From IMG/VR virus record IMGVR_UViG_3300044713_000091, positions 1 to 23,697 of that record: 23,697 bases of DNA; one strand, given 5' to 3'. The stretch is from a virus. The notes below the pieces were generated by a model. The model had not been told where the DNA came from, did not search any database, and saw nothing but the letters and a program-made list of their open reading frames with translations. A program made the translations under genes and the position numbers. Below, piece by piece: positions 7,378-14,818 of this stretch (its first letter is position 1; each line of letters begins with the position of its first letter).

Positions 7378-7875
7378 GAGCTCGCCCAGGTAATTACCGT
7401 GAAGTTTCGCAATGTGGTTCATGCTGAGTCTTACGATGGCCTCAGCCCCCGGCGTGGTCCCGTCCCCATGCACCCACCTGCGGAAAGTCTTCTCGTCCGG
7501 GTGGAGGAGCCCGAAAAGAACATGGGCCAGCGTCTCATTGACCGTCGGCACCTCCTTGCCGGACTTGATCGCCTTCGCGACTGTCTGCTCCCACGAATCC
7601 ATCTCCGTGAGCGCAAGCCGTTTGACGACGACGAAGCCTTCGAGGGAGTCGATGATCTCCCACGTGCGCCCGACGTTCGCCTCCCCGTGCGATCCAGAGA
7701 AGCGCTCCATTAGCTCGTTGAACTCGACGAGGTGCGCGAGTTCCCGATCCTGGGCGCGCGCCTTGCGCTCGGCCATCGCCTTCGCGGCCTTCTCGGCCGC
7801 TGCGATGAGCGCCTCTCTTGAGCCAGGCTCTGGACCTACGGTGATGGCGCCGATGGCGGGCTTGTGTTCGGTCAT
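7363..7875 (-). CDS. Tail assembly chaperone (G-like), upstream of the tape measure
   Basis: A 170-aa acidic/helical protein starting at ATG 7875 (MTEHKPAIGAIT). An earlier in-frame start at 7911 adds an unconvincing MCRASRPWHAVR and overlaps the previous gene. Residues 35-70 are an Ala/Lys/Glu helix (AEKAAKAMAERKARAQDREL). The C-terminal half has SWEQTVAKAIKSGKEVPTVN and ends GNYLGELRSKT. Small helical proteins directly upstream of the tape measure act as its assembly chaperones and usually exist in a short and a frameshifted long form. The -1 open frame after this gene's stop supports exactly that role. There is a 19-base gap after the preceding gene and no strong ribosome binding site. Confidence 0.75.
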   Translation of the reverse strand: MTEHKPAIGAITVGPEPGSREALIAAAEKAAKAMAERKARAQDRELAHLVEFNELMERFSGSHGEANVGRTWEIIDSLEGFVVVKRLALTEMDSWEQTVAKAIKSGKEVPTVNETLAHVLFGLLHPDEKTFRRWVHGDGTTPGAEAIVRLSMNHIAKLHGNYLGELRSKT

Positions 7876-7894
7876 TCGGACAGCATGCCACGGC

Positions 7895-8236
7895 CTAGAA
7901 GCGCGGCACAACCGTGATCTCGATGGCCTCCGCCTCGAGAGTGCCTGCCGGGCAGACCCCCATCGGCACTGCGTACGTTTTGCCGACCATCGGAAGGTCG
8001 GTTCCCGCCGTGTAGACGTGCGTGAGCGTGGCCGAGCTCTGAAAGTCGTTGCCCGAACTCGGCGGGATCTGATTGGTCACAACCGCGGGCCACGATGCCA
8101 CGGTGCCGTTTGGGTAGGTTACCGAAAAGTAGGCGGAGGTGACCGTCGACCAATCGAATCCGCTCGCCCCCTCGACGCACACGGCCTGGCACTGGTAAGG
8201 GGGGCCGGCTCCGATGATTGCGCGTCCGAATTGCAC
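7895..8236 (-). CDS. Small beta-rich virion protein, Ig-like (BppU-N-like pattern)
   Basis: A 113-aa protein from GTG 8236, 12 bases after the stop of the 652-aa repeat protein. It is rich in Thr, Val, Ser and Tyr, with alternating strands: DWSTVTSAYFSVTYPNGTV at 28-46, and TYAVPMGVCPAGTLEAEAIE near the end. The order of an N-terminal D-x-S-x-x-T strand, a P-x-G turn, Trp, then a 'G-x-x-Y-x-x-P' strand resembles the small Ig-like domain at the start of BppU-type baseplate proteins. This is only pattern similarity. The start context CGGTAAGCC(T)GTG nearly repeats that of the gene upstream. A structural or adhesin accessory role is inferred from the neighbours. Confidence 0.65.
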   Translation of the reverse strand: MQFGRAIIGAGPPYQCQAVCVEGASGFDWSTVTSAYFSVTYPNGTVASWPAVVTNQIPPSSGNDFQSSATLTHVYTAGTDLPMVGKTYAVPMGVCPAGTLEAEAIEITVVPRF

Positions 8237-8248
8237 AGGCTTACCGTA

Positions 8249-10207
8249 TCAGGGTGCGGGGGCGATGCCCACCGTTTGGCAAGTGACCGAGACTGAAGGG
8301 ACGGCCGCGCACGTTACGGAGATCGATGGCATCGTCGAGCAAATGGCGCCGGGTAAGTTGATACCCGTCGCAACGAGCTTGAAGAACTCGTCGTCTATGG
8401 ACGCCACGGTCGCTCGCCATTGATCGAGATCTTGCGGCCAAAGAATGGCCGACTGCGCGTCATCTAGCCCGAATGGGGATGGGGGACTCGCCATCCAGTC
8501 TTCGCGCGAGGCTGGGTACGAAGGAACCTCTACAGAGGACTGCGGCCATATGTAGCCAGATTCATCCGCCAGCGCCGTCTGGAGTCGCTCATCATTCCCA
8601 GTCGAAAAATAGGAAGTGGGCGACGCATCCGAGGGGCTCACGAGTTTGGGGGATGCCTCCTCGATTGCGATCTGGCCAAGAACGTCCTCGCCCGGTGAGA
8701 ACATGCTCGCCGGCTGAGGATCTTGCGCGAACGAGTACGGGCGCGACGCGTCGTCGAGCGCCGCTTGCGCCGGAAGCTCCTCTTGACTCGCGTATGGCGC
8801 TCCCTGCCATGCGTCGGCCAGCGTGAGCACCGCACCTTGCTCTTCGGCGGCAATCGACGCAACCGAGGTGTGAACCGTATCCTCTTGAGCTCGAACGGGC
8901 GGGATCTCTACGACCGGTTGCGCAGGAACGGGGGGGGACCACTCTTCCACCGCGAGGGTCGACGCCGCCGGCGGAGGAAAGTCGTCGCTCGGCTCGGGAA
9001 GGAACGGTAGATCGGGAGACGCGGGGACAGCGGGGGGAGGGCTCGCCTCTTCCAATGGCGACACGAAAGCGTTGAGCTGATCCTCGGGAGATGGATCGAT
9101 CGGAATGGGGTCGACCACCGAAGAAGAGATCGCGAGAGAAGACTCCTCGAGCCCACGGACTCCGCTGAAATGATCCTCGCACGGCTCCGGAAGGGTGCTC
9201 GCGTCGATCGTCTGCGGCGGCAGGAAGGTCGACCCCTCCCCTTCGAGCGCCGCGAAGAGCGTGCCGGATACATCGTCGGAATTGACCTGCCTAGCCGGGG
9301 CCGCGACATCGTCACTCGGCCGAATCGTCAGCGACGATTCTTCAAATGGGTGCGCAGGCAGCTCATCGGTGGCTGGCTCGGGAACGGAACCATAGTCGAC
9401 GGGCATCCAGATGAGCGGCCCCGTGGCTTCCTCTGCGGCGAGTGCCGTCCCCGCGATCGGCAGCTCGTCCACCGATCCGCGCGGCACATAGAGCCCGAGA
9501 TCTGAAGCGAACGAATAGGCGATCCGCGGCCCATCGTCCTCGGCGACGATTCCTCCGCCTCCACCCCCCGCAGCGAAGTAGGTGGTGGTGACGACGGCGT
9601 AGTAGCTGAACTGAATGACGCCCGAGGCGGTCACGCTCCCGGCCGTCGCCTGGATCATATATTCCTCGAGCTGGCGAAACTCGCTTCCGAGATACGCGCT
9701 CGTGAAGCCTGTACCTACTTGCGGGAAGCCGCTCGTGTCGGCGGTGGAGAAGACCGTGGCCGAGATCAGCTCGCCATTTGCGGTTGTCGTAACCGGATTG
9801 CCGGAAACGGTGCCGCTACCCGCGCTCTCGAAGTGATCCACTTGGTCGAGCGGGTTGCTCGTCGCAAGGATTCCGCTCCACTCGAGCGCGTCGCACTCGA
9901 AGTTGACCGGCGAGCCTGACGAATTGTTGGTGACCGTGATCGAGTACGACCCGGACGCGCAGCTGTAGCAGTAGTACTTTTCCGCGCCCGGGAAGGTCCC
10001 TGTCGCCGACGTCCCCACGGCGAAGTGCCAGATCTGCCCGCTTCCGGAGCTGTCCGTAACCGTGAAGTTTGGCGGCGTCCCAGTACCCGAGCCCTGAACG
10101 ATGATCTCGAGAAGATGCCCGGCGCCGATCGGGTTCGTGAACGTGACGATCGACGGCGAATACTGGAAGCCGATGCCCGGCGCGGCCTGGACGAGGAGGA
10201 TGGCCAC
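8249..10207 (-). CDS. 652-aa adhesin-like protein with about twelve acidic 30-36 aa repeats
   Basis: Starts at GTG 10207, 10 bases after the previous stop. Residues 1-213 are a beta-sandwich-like domain with the order I know from secreted and phage surface proteins: an early 'T-N-P-x-G-A-G-H-L-L-E-I-x-V' strand, FTVTDSSGSG, EKYYCYSCASGSYSITVT, ALEWSGI and TTTANGELISATV. A six-Gly linker (214-219) leads to residues 223-607, made of about twelve degenerate repeats, each opening with an acidic pair and Ser/Ala, then Pro-rich, then a second acidic pair. The end (618-652) holds two short copies, PSISVTC and PSVSVTC. Its place between tube and chaperone is unusual. It may be a decoration, neck fibre or receptor-binding protein. 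No catalytic motif is seen. Confidence 0.85.
   Translation of the reverse strand: MAILLVQAAPGIGFQYSPSIVTFTNPIGAGHLLEIIVQGSGTGTPPNFTVTDSSGSGQIWHFAVGTSATGTFPGAEKYYCYSCASGSYSITVTNNSSGSPVNFECDALEWSGILATSNPLDQVDHFESAGSGTVSGNPVTTTANGELISATVFSTADTSGFPQVGTGFTSAYLGSEFRQLEEYMIQATAGSVTASGVIQFSYYAVVTTTYFAAGGGGGGIVAEDDGPRIAYSFASDLGLYVPRGSVDELPIAGTALAAEEATGPLIWMPVDYGSVPEPATDELPAHPFEESSLTIRPSDDVAAPARQVNSDDVSGTLFAALEGEGSTFLPPQTIDASTLPEPCEDHFSGVRGLEESSLAISSSVVDPIPIDPSPEDQLNAFVSPLEEASPPPAVPASPDLPFLPEPSDDFPPPAASTLAVEEWSPPVPAQPVVEIPPVRAQEDTVHTSVASIAAEEQGAVLTLADAWQGAPYASQEELPAQAALDDASRPYSFAQDPQPASMFSPGEDVLGQIAIEEASPKLVSPSDASPTSYFSTGNDERLQTALADESGYIWPQSSVEVPSYPASREDWMASPPSPFGLDDAQSAILWPQDLDQWRATVASIDDEFFKLVATGINLPGAICSTMPSISVTCAAVPSVSVTCQTVGIAPAP
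8387..9541 (-). repeat. Tandem degenerate 30-36 aa coding repeats, about twelve units
   Basis: First acidic pair of each unit at residues 224, 259, 289, 322, 354, 386, 421, 455, 485, 516, 548 and 582 (steps of 30-35). Second acidic cluster at about 247, 281, 311, 344, 376, 408, 442, 476, 507, 539, 569 and 605 (steps of 30-36). A rough unit is [DE][DE]-x-S-x(8-10)-P-x(5-8)-P-x-x-[ED]-[DE]-x(8-10)-[LI]-[AL]. The identity between units is low, so the repeat shows in spacing more than in letters and is not obvious at DNA level. Confidence 0.7.
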
Positions 10208-10217
10208 GGCTTACCGC

Positions 10218-10817
10218 CTAGGCAGCCGTGAAAGACCACACGTTCCCGCCGGTCGCCATGGTGCCGGTGCCCTGCGTGCAACCCGTGAGAGAGGTGGGCG
10301 TCGTCCCGGTGTAGAGCACCATCTGCATACCGGCAGTGGTCACGACGAACGCCGCGCCGGACGAAGGGAAGGCGGCCGTCGATGCGACGGTGATGGTCGC
10401 TTGCGGTAGCGACAGTCCGTTGGACGCGGCTGTCAGCGTGGTGACGTTGCCGCTTGCGCCGATGTAGTTCGCGACGCTTGGCGGAACCGCGGCATTTACC
10501 CTGGCCTGATAATAGCTGTACCATGCATTGACGCAGGCGGCAGCGCCGGCGTCGCTGAAGAGCACCTGCGGGATCGGAAACGAAACGACTTGCTCGACGT
10601 ACGTGCCGGCCTGAAGAGCTGCGAGCTCCGTGGGGGTAATTCCAGCGACGGCCCACGTGGATCCGCTGGGCTGACCAGACTGGACTGGCACCTGCGACGT
10701 GAAGCCGGGGAGTGGCGTTTGCGCAAGCGGCGGCACCGCGAGCCAAAGGGCTATTCGGTAGTTGATGAGCAGCCCGGTCGGATCCGGCGTCTCATTGAGC
10801 AGGACGTCGGTGCGCAT
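10218..10817 (-). CDS. Virion protein with C-terminal 'FPSSG...YTG' beta module
   Basis: A 199-aa protein from ATG 10817, 9 bases after the previous stop. Residues 1-110 are unrecognised, with Pro-rich and Trp/Tyr-containing segments (AACVNAWYSYYQARVNAAVP). Residues 139-192 carry a module I know from many phage tail-fibre and virion proteins: QATITVASTAAFPSSGAAF, then VLYTGTTPTSLTGCTQGTGT, ending TGGNV. This module usually lies in repeats in fibres, whereas here there is one copy. The gene sits with other beta-rich proteins between the tube and the chaperone. A role as a minor tail decoration or fibre attachment protein is an inference. Confidence 0.75.
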   Translation of the reverse strand: MRTDVLLNETPDPTGLLINYRIALWLAVPPLAQTPLPGFTSQVPVQSGQPSGSTWAVAGITPTELAALQAGTYVEQVVSFPIPQVLFSDAGAAACVNAWYSYYQARVNAAVPPSVANYIGASGNVTTLTAASNGLSLPQATITVASTAAFPSSGAAFVVTTAGMQMVLYTGTTPTSLTGCTQGTGTMATGGNVWSFTAA

Positions 10818-10826
10818 CGACAGATC

Positions 10827-11312
10827 TTACTCGGCGATGCCGATGTCCTGACCGTAAGTCGTGCTCGCCGACGCGCAGGAGACGAACATGTCCAGGCTCT
10901 TCGTCGCGGAGGGCTGAAGCTGGGGCGCGTCGTCGAGGTCGCGCGATGCCATCCACGTATCAGACCCAGAGACCCCGCACGAGACCTCGCGGTAAAATAC
11001 GAGAGTGCCGGTGCCCGAGGTGACGGCGCCGGTCGCATAGCCCGCCGAGCTCTTCGCGGCGGCCGTGGCGGTCGGAGTAGGTGCCGGAGTGATCGCGGTC
11101 CCGCCCGAGCTCGCCGTAGTAGGATACCCCTTGAGGCGACCGGTCAGCGCGGAGAGCGTCGTCGCGCCGCCTGCCTTGCCCATGATGTGGATATAGCGAA
11201 CGATGCACTGAGCCGCCGTGCCTGGCGAGACGAAGAGAGAATCGTTCTCCGTGTTAGGCGTCGCGTTCGTGGTTTGGATCGCTCCAGGTACGACAGAGTA
11301 ATACGCCGGCAT
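10827..11312 (-). CDS. Small beta-rich structural protein of unknown function
   Basis: A 161-aa protein from ATG 11312, one base after the stop of the zinc-type ORF, with AGGAG 7 bases upstream. The N-terminal half has CIVRYIHIMGKAGGATTLSA followed by GRLKGYPTTASSGGTAIT, a Ser/Thr/Gly/Ala-rich stretch resembling phage decoration or fibre proteins. The C-terminal half contains GTGTLVFYREVSCGVSGSD and SLDMFVSCAS. Composition (Thr, Ser, Ala, Gly; few charges) and neighbours suggest an exposed virion part. I do not recognise the family. Confidence 0.7.
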   Translation of the reverse strand: MPAYYSVVPGAIQTTNATPNTENDSLFVSPGTAAQCIVRYIHIMGKAGGATTLSALTGRLKGYPTTASSGGTAITPAPTPTATAAAKSSAGYATGAVTSGTGTLVFYREVSCGVSGSDTWMASRDLDDAPQLQPSATKSLDMFVSCASASTTYGQDIGIAE

Positions 11313-11313
11313 C

Positions 11314-11526
11314 TTAGGCTCCTACGCGCTTTCGGTATTTGTCCGTCGCCGCGAAAGCCGCGCCGTCGGGGGAGTGCGGGAAGTTGATGTGATGAGCGCA
11401 CGTGTTGATGTGCGGGATTGCGGCGCGCTCGAGGTGGTCCACCTCTTCGCCGGTCGACGATTGATCCGCCACCGCTCCGCACCCGGGAACGTCGCAAGCA
11501 GGCTTGTCGGGAATCGGATCGCCCAT
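11314..11526 (-). CDS. 70-aa Cys/His-rich putative zinc protein
   Basis: Starts at ATG 11526, one base after the previous stop, with GAGGA 7 bases upstream. The open frame continues to 11703, but that part is Arg/Ser junk over the neighbour. The protein opens MGDPIPDKPACDVPGCGAVA and later has VDHLERAAIPHINTCAHHIN, giving C11, C16 and a later C-x-H-H cluster. This is a plausible four-ligand metal site. The second half (FPHSPDGAAFAATDKYRKR) is basic. No HNH catalytic pattern is complete. It is paired with the CxxC protein just upstream. Function unknown. Confidence 0.7.
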   Translation of the reverse strand: MGDPIPDKPACDVPGCGAVADQSSTGEEVDHLERAAIPHINTCAHHINFPHSPDGAAFAATDKYRKRVGA

Positions 11527-11527
11527 G

Positions 11528-11896
11528 TCAGTTTCCTCTCGCGCTGCATGCGCGCGCATAGTCGCCCGCCAGCTTCGTGAGCAGCGAGTTAGGGTCATCG
11601 AGCTTCTCCGCGATGGCTTCGACCGAAAGGCCTGACGTCGCCTCCGCGATCCGTTCCTGCCATTCGTCGGGTCCGCATGCGACGAGGCCCGCCGGCACGC
11701 CATGCTTCTCGACGCACTTGTTGCAGAGGTTCGTGACCTTTCGCGCCGTCGTCGTCACGTAGCCATCCGGAGCGCCGCAGTTGAAGCAGAACGCGGGGAC
11801 CCACTCCTTGACGACGCCGTCCGACGGGTCGACGCCGCGGACCACACCGCGCGCCACGCGGGCTCGACTGTCGGGGAGGTGATGTAGGGTGCCCAT
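11528..11896 (-). CDS. 122-aa CxxC...CxxC putative zinc-ribbon protein
   Basis: Starts at ATG 11896, immediately after the tube-gene TAA, with no Shine-Dalgarno sequence, so coupled translation is likely. Residues 37-61 hold CFNCGAPDGYV and LCNKCVEKHG, that is C37-x2-C40 and C58-x2-C61, a typical zinc ribbon or treble-clef spacing. Residues 76-122 are helical (DEWQERIAEATSGLSVEAIA). A protein in this slot just after the tube would normally be suspected as a tail chaperone, but the chaperone with a frameshift lies further downstream. A tail-assembly or regulatory role is possible. I cannot name the family. Confidence 0.75.
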   Translation of the reverse strand: MGTLHHLPDSRARVARGVVRGVDPSDGVVKEWVPAFCFNCGAPDGYVTTTARKVTNLCNKCVEKHGVPAGLVACGPDEWQERIAEATSGLSVEAIAEKLDDPNSLLTKLAGDYARACSARGN

Positions 11897-12409
11897 TTAT
11901 TGCTGGCTCGAGAACAGGGTGAAGATTCCGTTAGACGTCTTGACTGACATCCCGAGGAAGCCGAATGACATGGCGTCCTTGAGCTCCGTGGCATCGACAG
12001 GGTAGTCTCCGCTCTCCTCGTCGTACCAGCACGTATCGAACGTGTAGACGATGGGGGGGACGCCGAGCGCTTCCGACACCGGCTCGGTCAGCGTGTAGGA
12101 AATCGTGTAGCCGACCGCGTCGCCGTAGCTCGTGCCGTTCGGCTCGAGTGCTGCAAGGCCTTCGCGAACGAGCTGCACCGTCTGCGCAGAAAACGTGATC
12201 TTGAGGACGGGGTTCTCCATCTCGCCGGCGGTCACGCCTACCGGGCGAAGATCGCGACGAGAGCCCTTGAACGTCTTACGGCCCCGCTTCGCGCCTTGGG
12301 CGATAGAAACCATCCCGTCGAACGGACCCATCGTGTCGATCCGAACCGTAGTCGATCGTCCGCTGAGGATTACCCCAGCGAGGCGCGCTGCGTCGAGTCC
12401 GGCTGCCAT
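11897..12409 (-). CDS. Tail tube protein
   Basis: A 170-aa protein directly after the sheath gene (TAATG, one-base overlap). It has the size and beta-strand pattern of contractile-tail tube proteins: an early strand with RIDTMGPFDGMVSIA, a loop with GAKRGRKTFKGSRRD, a central MENPVLKITFSAQTVQLVREGL, and a closing ELKDAMSFGFLGMSVKTSNG. Sheath followed by tube is the near-universal order in contractile phages. The tube is the inner conduit around which the sheath contracts. It is most likely the Mu gpM counterpart by position. Confidence 0.8.
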   Translation of the reverse strand: MAAGLDAARLAGVILSGRSTTVRIDTMGPFDGMVSIAQGAKRGRKTFKGSRRDLRPVGVTAGEMENPVLKITFSAQTVQLVREGLAALEPNGTSYGDAVGYTISYTLTEPVSEALGVPPIVYTFDTCWYDEESGDYPVDATELKDAMSFGFLGMSVKTSNGIFTLFSSQQ

Positions 12410-14178
12410 TATTGCGCCACCTGGGTGAAGGCCTGCTGAACCACAAAAAACTTGGCGTAAAGCAACGATTGCACGTACACGAAACCAGTCAGAGTTGCAG
12501 GCGCATTTCCAAGATTGATGTCCGAGCGGCTCAGAACAAATTGCACGCCGCTAACCGCGCCCGCAGACACCTGGTCAACTTCCGGCTGAACGTGCGCCTC
12601 GATGCGAAGCGCCTCGCTCTCGAGGATAAATCCCGTCTTCGGATTTCGATCGAAGCCGCTCGAAAGGAGGTCGGTCAGCGCGGAGAAAGCCGCCGCGCAA
12701 CAGGCGTTCGCGACCCTTGCGTTTTGCGCGAAGACGAAGGCGCTCCCAGTGCCCGAGTGGATGTACTCGTTCGTGATGTAGACGCCCGGGCGGTCGCTGA
12801 AGGTGCGGAGCGTTCCGAGTCCGATCGAGACCGAGTCGAGGCCACTCTGCGTCCCCTCGTTGTGCCACTTCGGCTGGCCGTTCGTCCCCGTGATGTTGAT
12901 CGATGCGGGGAGCGGCCCCGTCACGACAGCCGCCGCGTCGACGCCGATGCCTACCGACTCGAGGCGAGCCGCCGCCGTGATGGCGACCGGAACCGGCTTG
13001 ATTACTCCGGTGATCGCCGAGGTGTAATCGCAGTAGTCCGCGTTCGGGCACACGTTGATCGACGACGAGCCCGCAAGGACGGCTACGACGGCGGTTTGAA
13101 ACGCGGCGTCCGTCTGCCCGGCCGGGATGTTCCGGTGGATGGTGTTCGTTATGAAGAGCGGGAAGACCCCCGAGCCGGCCTGCGCCGTGCTCCATGCGTC
13201 CTCGACGCCGAAGAGCGTGGACGTCGTGTACCCTTCGACGAACACTAGATCCCAATCGAACTCGGTGGACGCAAGCGAGGCGAGCGCGGAAACCAAGTCG
13301 CTCGAGTTCGGCTGCGCGGGGACCGGGTGCACGCGGAGGAAGTCTCCCGTCACAAGGGTTTCCGTCGACGTGCCGAGGGTGATCGGTACACCCGTAGAGG
13401 CGCCCGTCACTGGCATGACCGGCGTGAAGGTCAGTGCGCTCGTGATCGTTACCGGCGGAGAATACGTGTTGCCGCCATCCATCGAGGCTTGAAGCGTGAT
13501 CGGTCCGGTGCCGAGCGTACCGCCCGTGTTTACCTTGACAAGGACGTCCGCATACTCGTCGGCGATGGCCGCCACACTTCCCATTGACGGGACTGCGGTG
13601 CCTGCGATCGAAACGAACAGGCCCGTCCATACAATCGTGGCCGAGCTCGCCGTGTACGTTCCGGAGCCCGTCACGCCGACAAGGGCCAGCGTATTCGCGT
13701 CCACATACGTCGCTTGCCAAGTGCCGTCGATGGCCGTGTCGCCCGTGGCGCCGGTGATGGTGACCGTGATTGCAGTCGCGCCACCAGGAAGCGTTGCGGG
13801 GACGCCATGCGCGGTCACCGTGATGTGCGCGGGCGGCCCGTTCGACGGGACGGCCACGACAGCCTGCCCAGCGGCGCCGCCGAGAATGAGTGGGTTCGTG
13901 AAGTATCCCGGCGTCGATGCGGTGCAGCGCACGGCAAGGATCGGCTTGTTCGCCGTCGCCATCTCGTAGGTGCCGCGCTCGAGCAGCGGCCCCTCGACGC
14001 ATGCGACCTGAAATGCACTCCCCGGCCCGCTCTGACTGTAGGGGGTCGGCACGTTGTACGGGAGCGCCGACGCGGCGCTCGAACAAGGCGCGATGATCGC
14101 GAGGATGCCGTTCGCGGCCTGCGCGGCCTGCACCGCCGCGGCGCTCTGCTTCGTGATGCTTACGCTCGGCGCTGCCAC
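12409..14178 (-). CDS. Contractile tail sheath protein with two inserted beta modules
   Basis: A 589-aa protein from GTG 14178, 4 bases after the terminator-like stop. The N-terminus (SVSITKQSAAAVQAAQ...ILAIIAPCSS) and residues 305-589 (DWDLVFVEGYTTST; DRPGVYITNEYIHSG; FALTDLL-type helix; terminal SLLYAKFFVVQQAF strand) match sheath proteins, including the C-terminal arm strand that links neighbouring subunits. Between them sit two modules: residues 118-184 with DTAIDGTWQATYVDANTLAL and GSGTYT, like the FCCH-type module found in many phage tail proteins, and residues 210-288 (ADVLVKVNTGGTLGTGPITL), similar to an insert in the gp36-like protein. The inserts should be displayed on the sheath surface. 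Confidence 0.85.
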   Translation of the reverse strand: MAAPSVSITKQSAAAVQAAQAANGILAIIAPCSSAASALPYNVPTPYSQSGPGSAFQVACVEGPLLERGTYEMATANKPILAVRCTASTPGYFTNPLILGGAAGQAVVAVPSNGPPAHITVTAHGVPATLPGGATAITVTITGATGDTAIDGTWQATYVDANTLALVGVTGSGTYTASSATIVWTGLFVSIAGTAVPSMGSVAAIADEYADVLVKVNTGGTLGTGPITLQASMDGGNTYSPPVTITSALTFTPVMPVTGASTGVPITLGTSTETLVTGDFLRVHPVPAQPNSSDLVSALASLASTEFDWDLVFVEGYTTSTLFGVEDAWSTAQAGSGVFPLFITNTIHRNIPAGQTDAAFQTAVVAVLAGSSSINVCPNADYCDYTSAITGVIKPVPVAITAAARLESVGIGVDAAAVVTGPLPASINITGTNGQPKWHNEGTQSGLDSVSIGLGTLRTFSDRPGVYITNEYIHSGTGSAFVFAQNARVANACCAAAFSALTDLLSSGFDRNPKTGFILESEALRIEAHVQPEVDQVSAGAVSGVQFVLSRSDINLGNAPATLTGFVYVQSLLYAKFFVVQQAFTQVAQ

Positions 14179-14182
14179 TTGT

Positions 14183-14818
14183 TCATCCGGGGGGAGGCCA
14201 TGGGGGGTTTGCCTTGTTCACCGTGGGAGTCACGCCAACAGATTGATCTAACGGGAAATCGTAGACCCGGGCAAGAATCGTGGCCTCGATGAGAACCTCC
14301 CACCCGTAGGACATGTTTACGCTGTAGGAGTCACGGTAGACCTTGCCGCCGGGGAGCAGGTTTCCGGTGAGCGCGACTGTGCCCCCCTCGTCTTCGCGCC
14401 ACCCGTTATGGAGCCCCTGCCAAGAAGCTTGGTAGAGAGCGCTGGCGGCGTTCGCCTGCTTCGCCTCGTCGTGGGTGTCCGAGTTGTCGACCGACCAGCA
14501 CGACATGGTGAATCGATAGTTTTGCGTCGCCAGCGTGCGCGGCCGAGCGCTCGTTCGGATGGGGGGCGTGAAGTTCCCGAGGTCGGTCCCCTTCGGTCCC
14601 CACCCTGGCATCAGGACCACGCGGTTCGCGCCGGCAGAGTCCGCGTTGAGTTGCTCCTCGCGCGCGCGCCAGCCGAAATGCACTTGCGGCACCGCGGTCC
14701 CTTGGTAGGCGTACTTCGCCTGTACCCACGGCTCCGCGAACCAGTTTCGCAGGCGGTACATCGCCTCGACAATCGGATCGCCTTGCGGGGCCGAGCCGAG
14801 GACGATCTGCGCGCTCAC
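14183..14818 (-). CDS. Probable tail terminator / neck protein (Mu gp37 position)
   Basis: A 211-aa protein from GTG 14818, in a GTGA overlap with the tail completion gene and with GGAGGGCGG directly upstream. The frame is open to 15064 but that extension is a His/Arg/Gly-rich shadow. Residues 14-33 hold DPIVEAMYRLRNWFAEPWVQ, the middle has RFTMSCWSVDNSDTHDEAKQ, and the end has SVNMSYGWEVLIEATILARV. A beta sheet with an inserted helix pair and a closing 'V-x-I-E-A-x-I-x-A-R-V' strand fits tail terminator proteins. The position just before the sheath agrees. Family assignment is by fold pattern and place only. Confidence 0.7.
   Translation of the reverse strand: MSAQIVLGSAPQGDPIVEAMYRLRNWFAEPWVQAKYAYQGTAVPQVHFGWRAREEQLNADSAGANRVVLMPGWGPKGTDLGNFTPPIRTSARPRTLATQNYRFTMSCWSVDNSDTHDEAKQANAASALYQASWQGLHNGWREDEGGTVALTGNLLPGGKVYRDSYSVNMSYGWEVLIEATILARVYDFPLDQSVGVTPTVNKANPPWPPPG

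Noticed and set aside
12412-13248. 278-codon plus-strand open frame opposite the sheath C-terminus
   Set aside because: Dominated by Arg, Val and Asp and antisense to the conserved sheath core.
12575-14086. 503-codon minus-strand open frame within the sheath gene
   Set aside because: Arg/His/Gly-rich translation in a different frame from the sheath, which has convincing family features over the whole interval.
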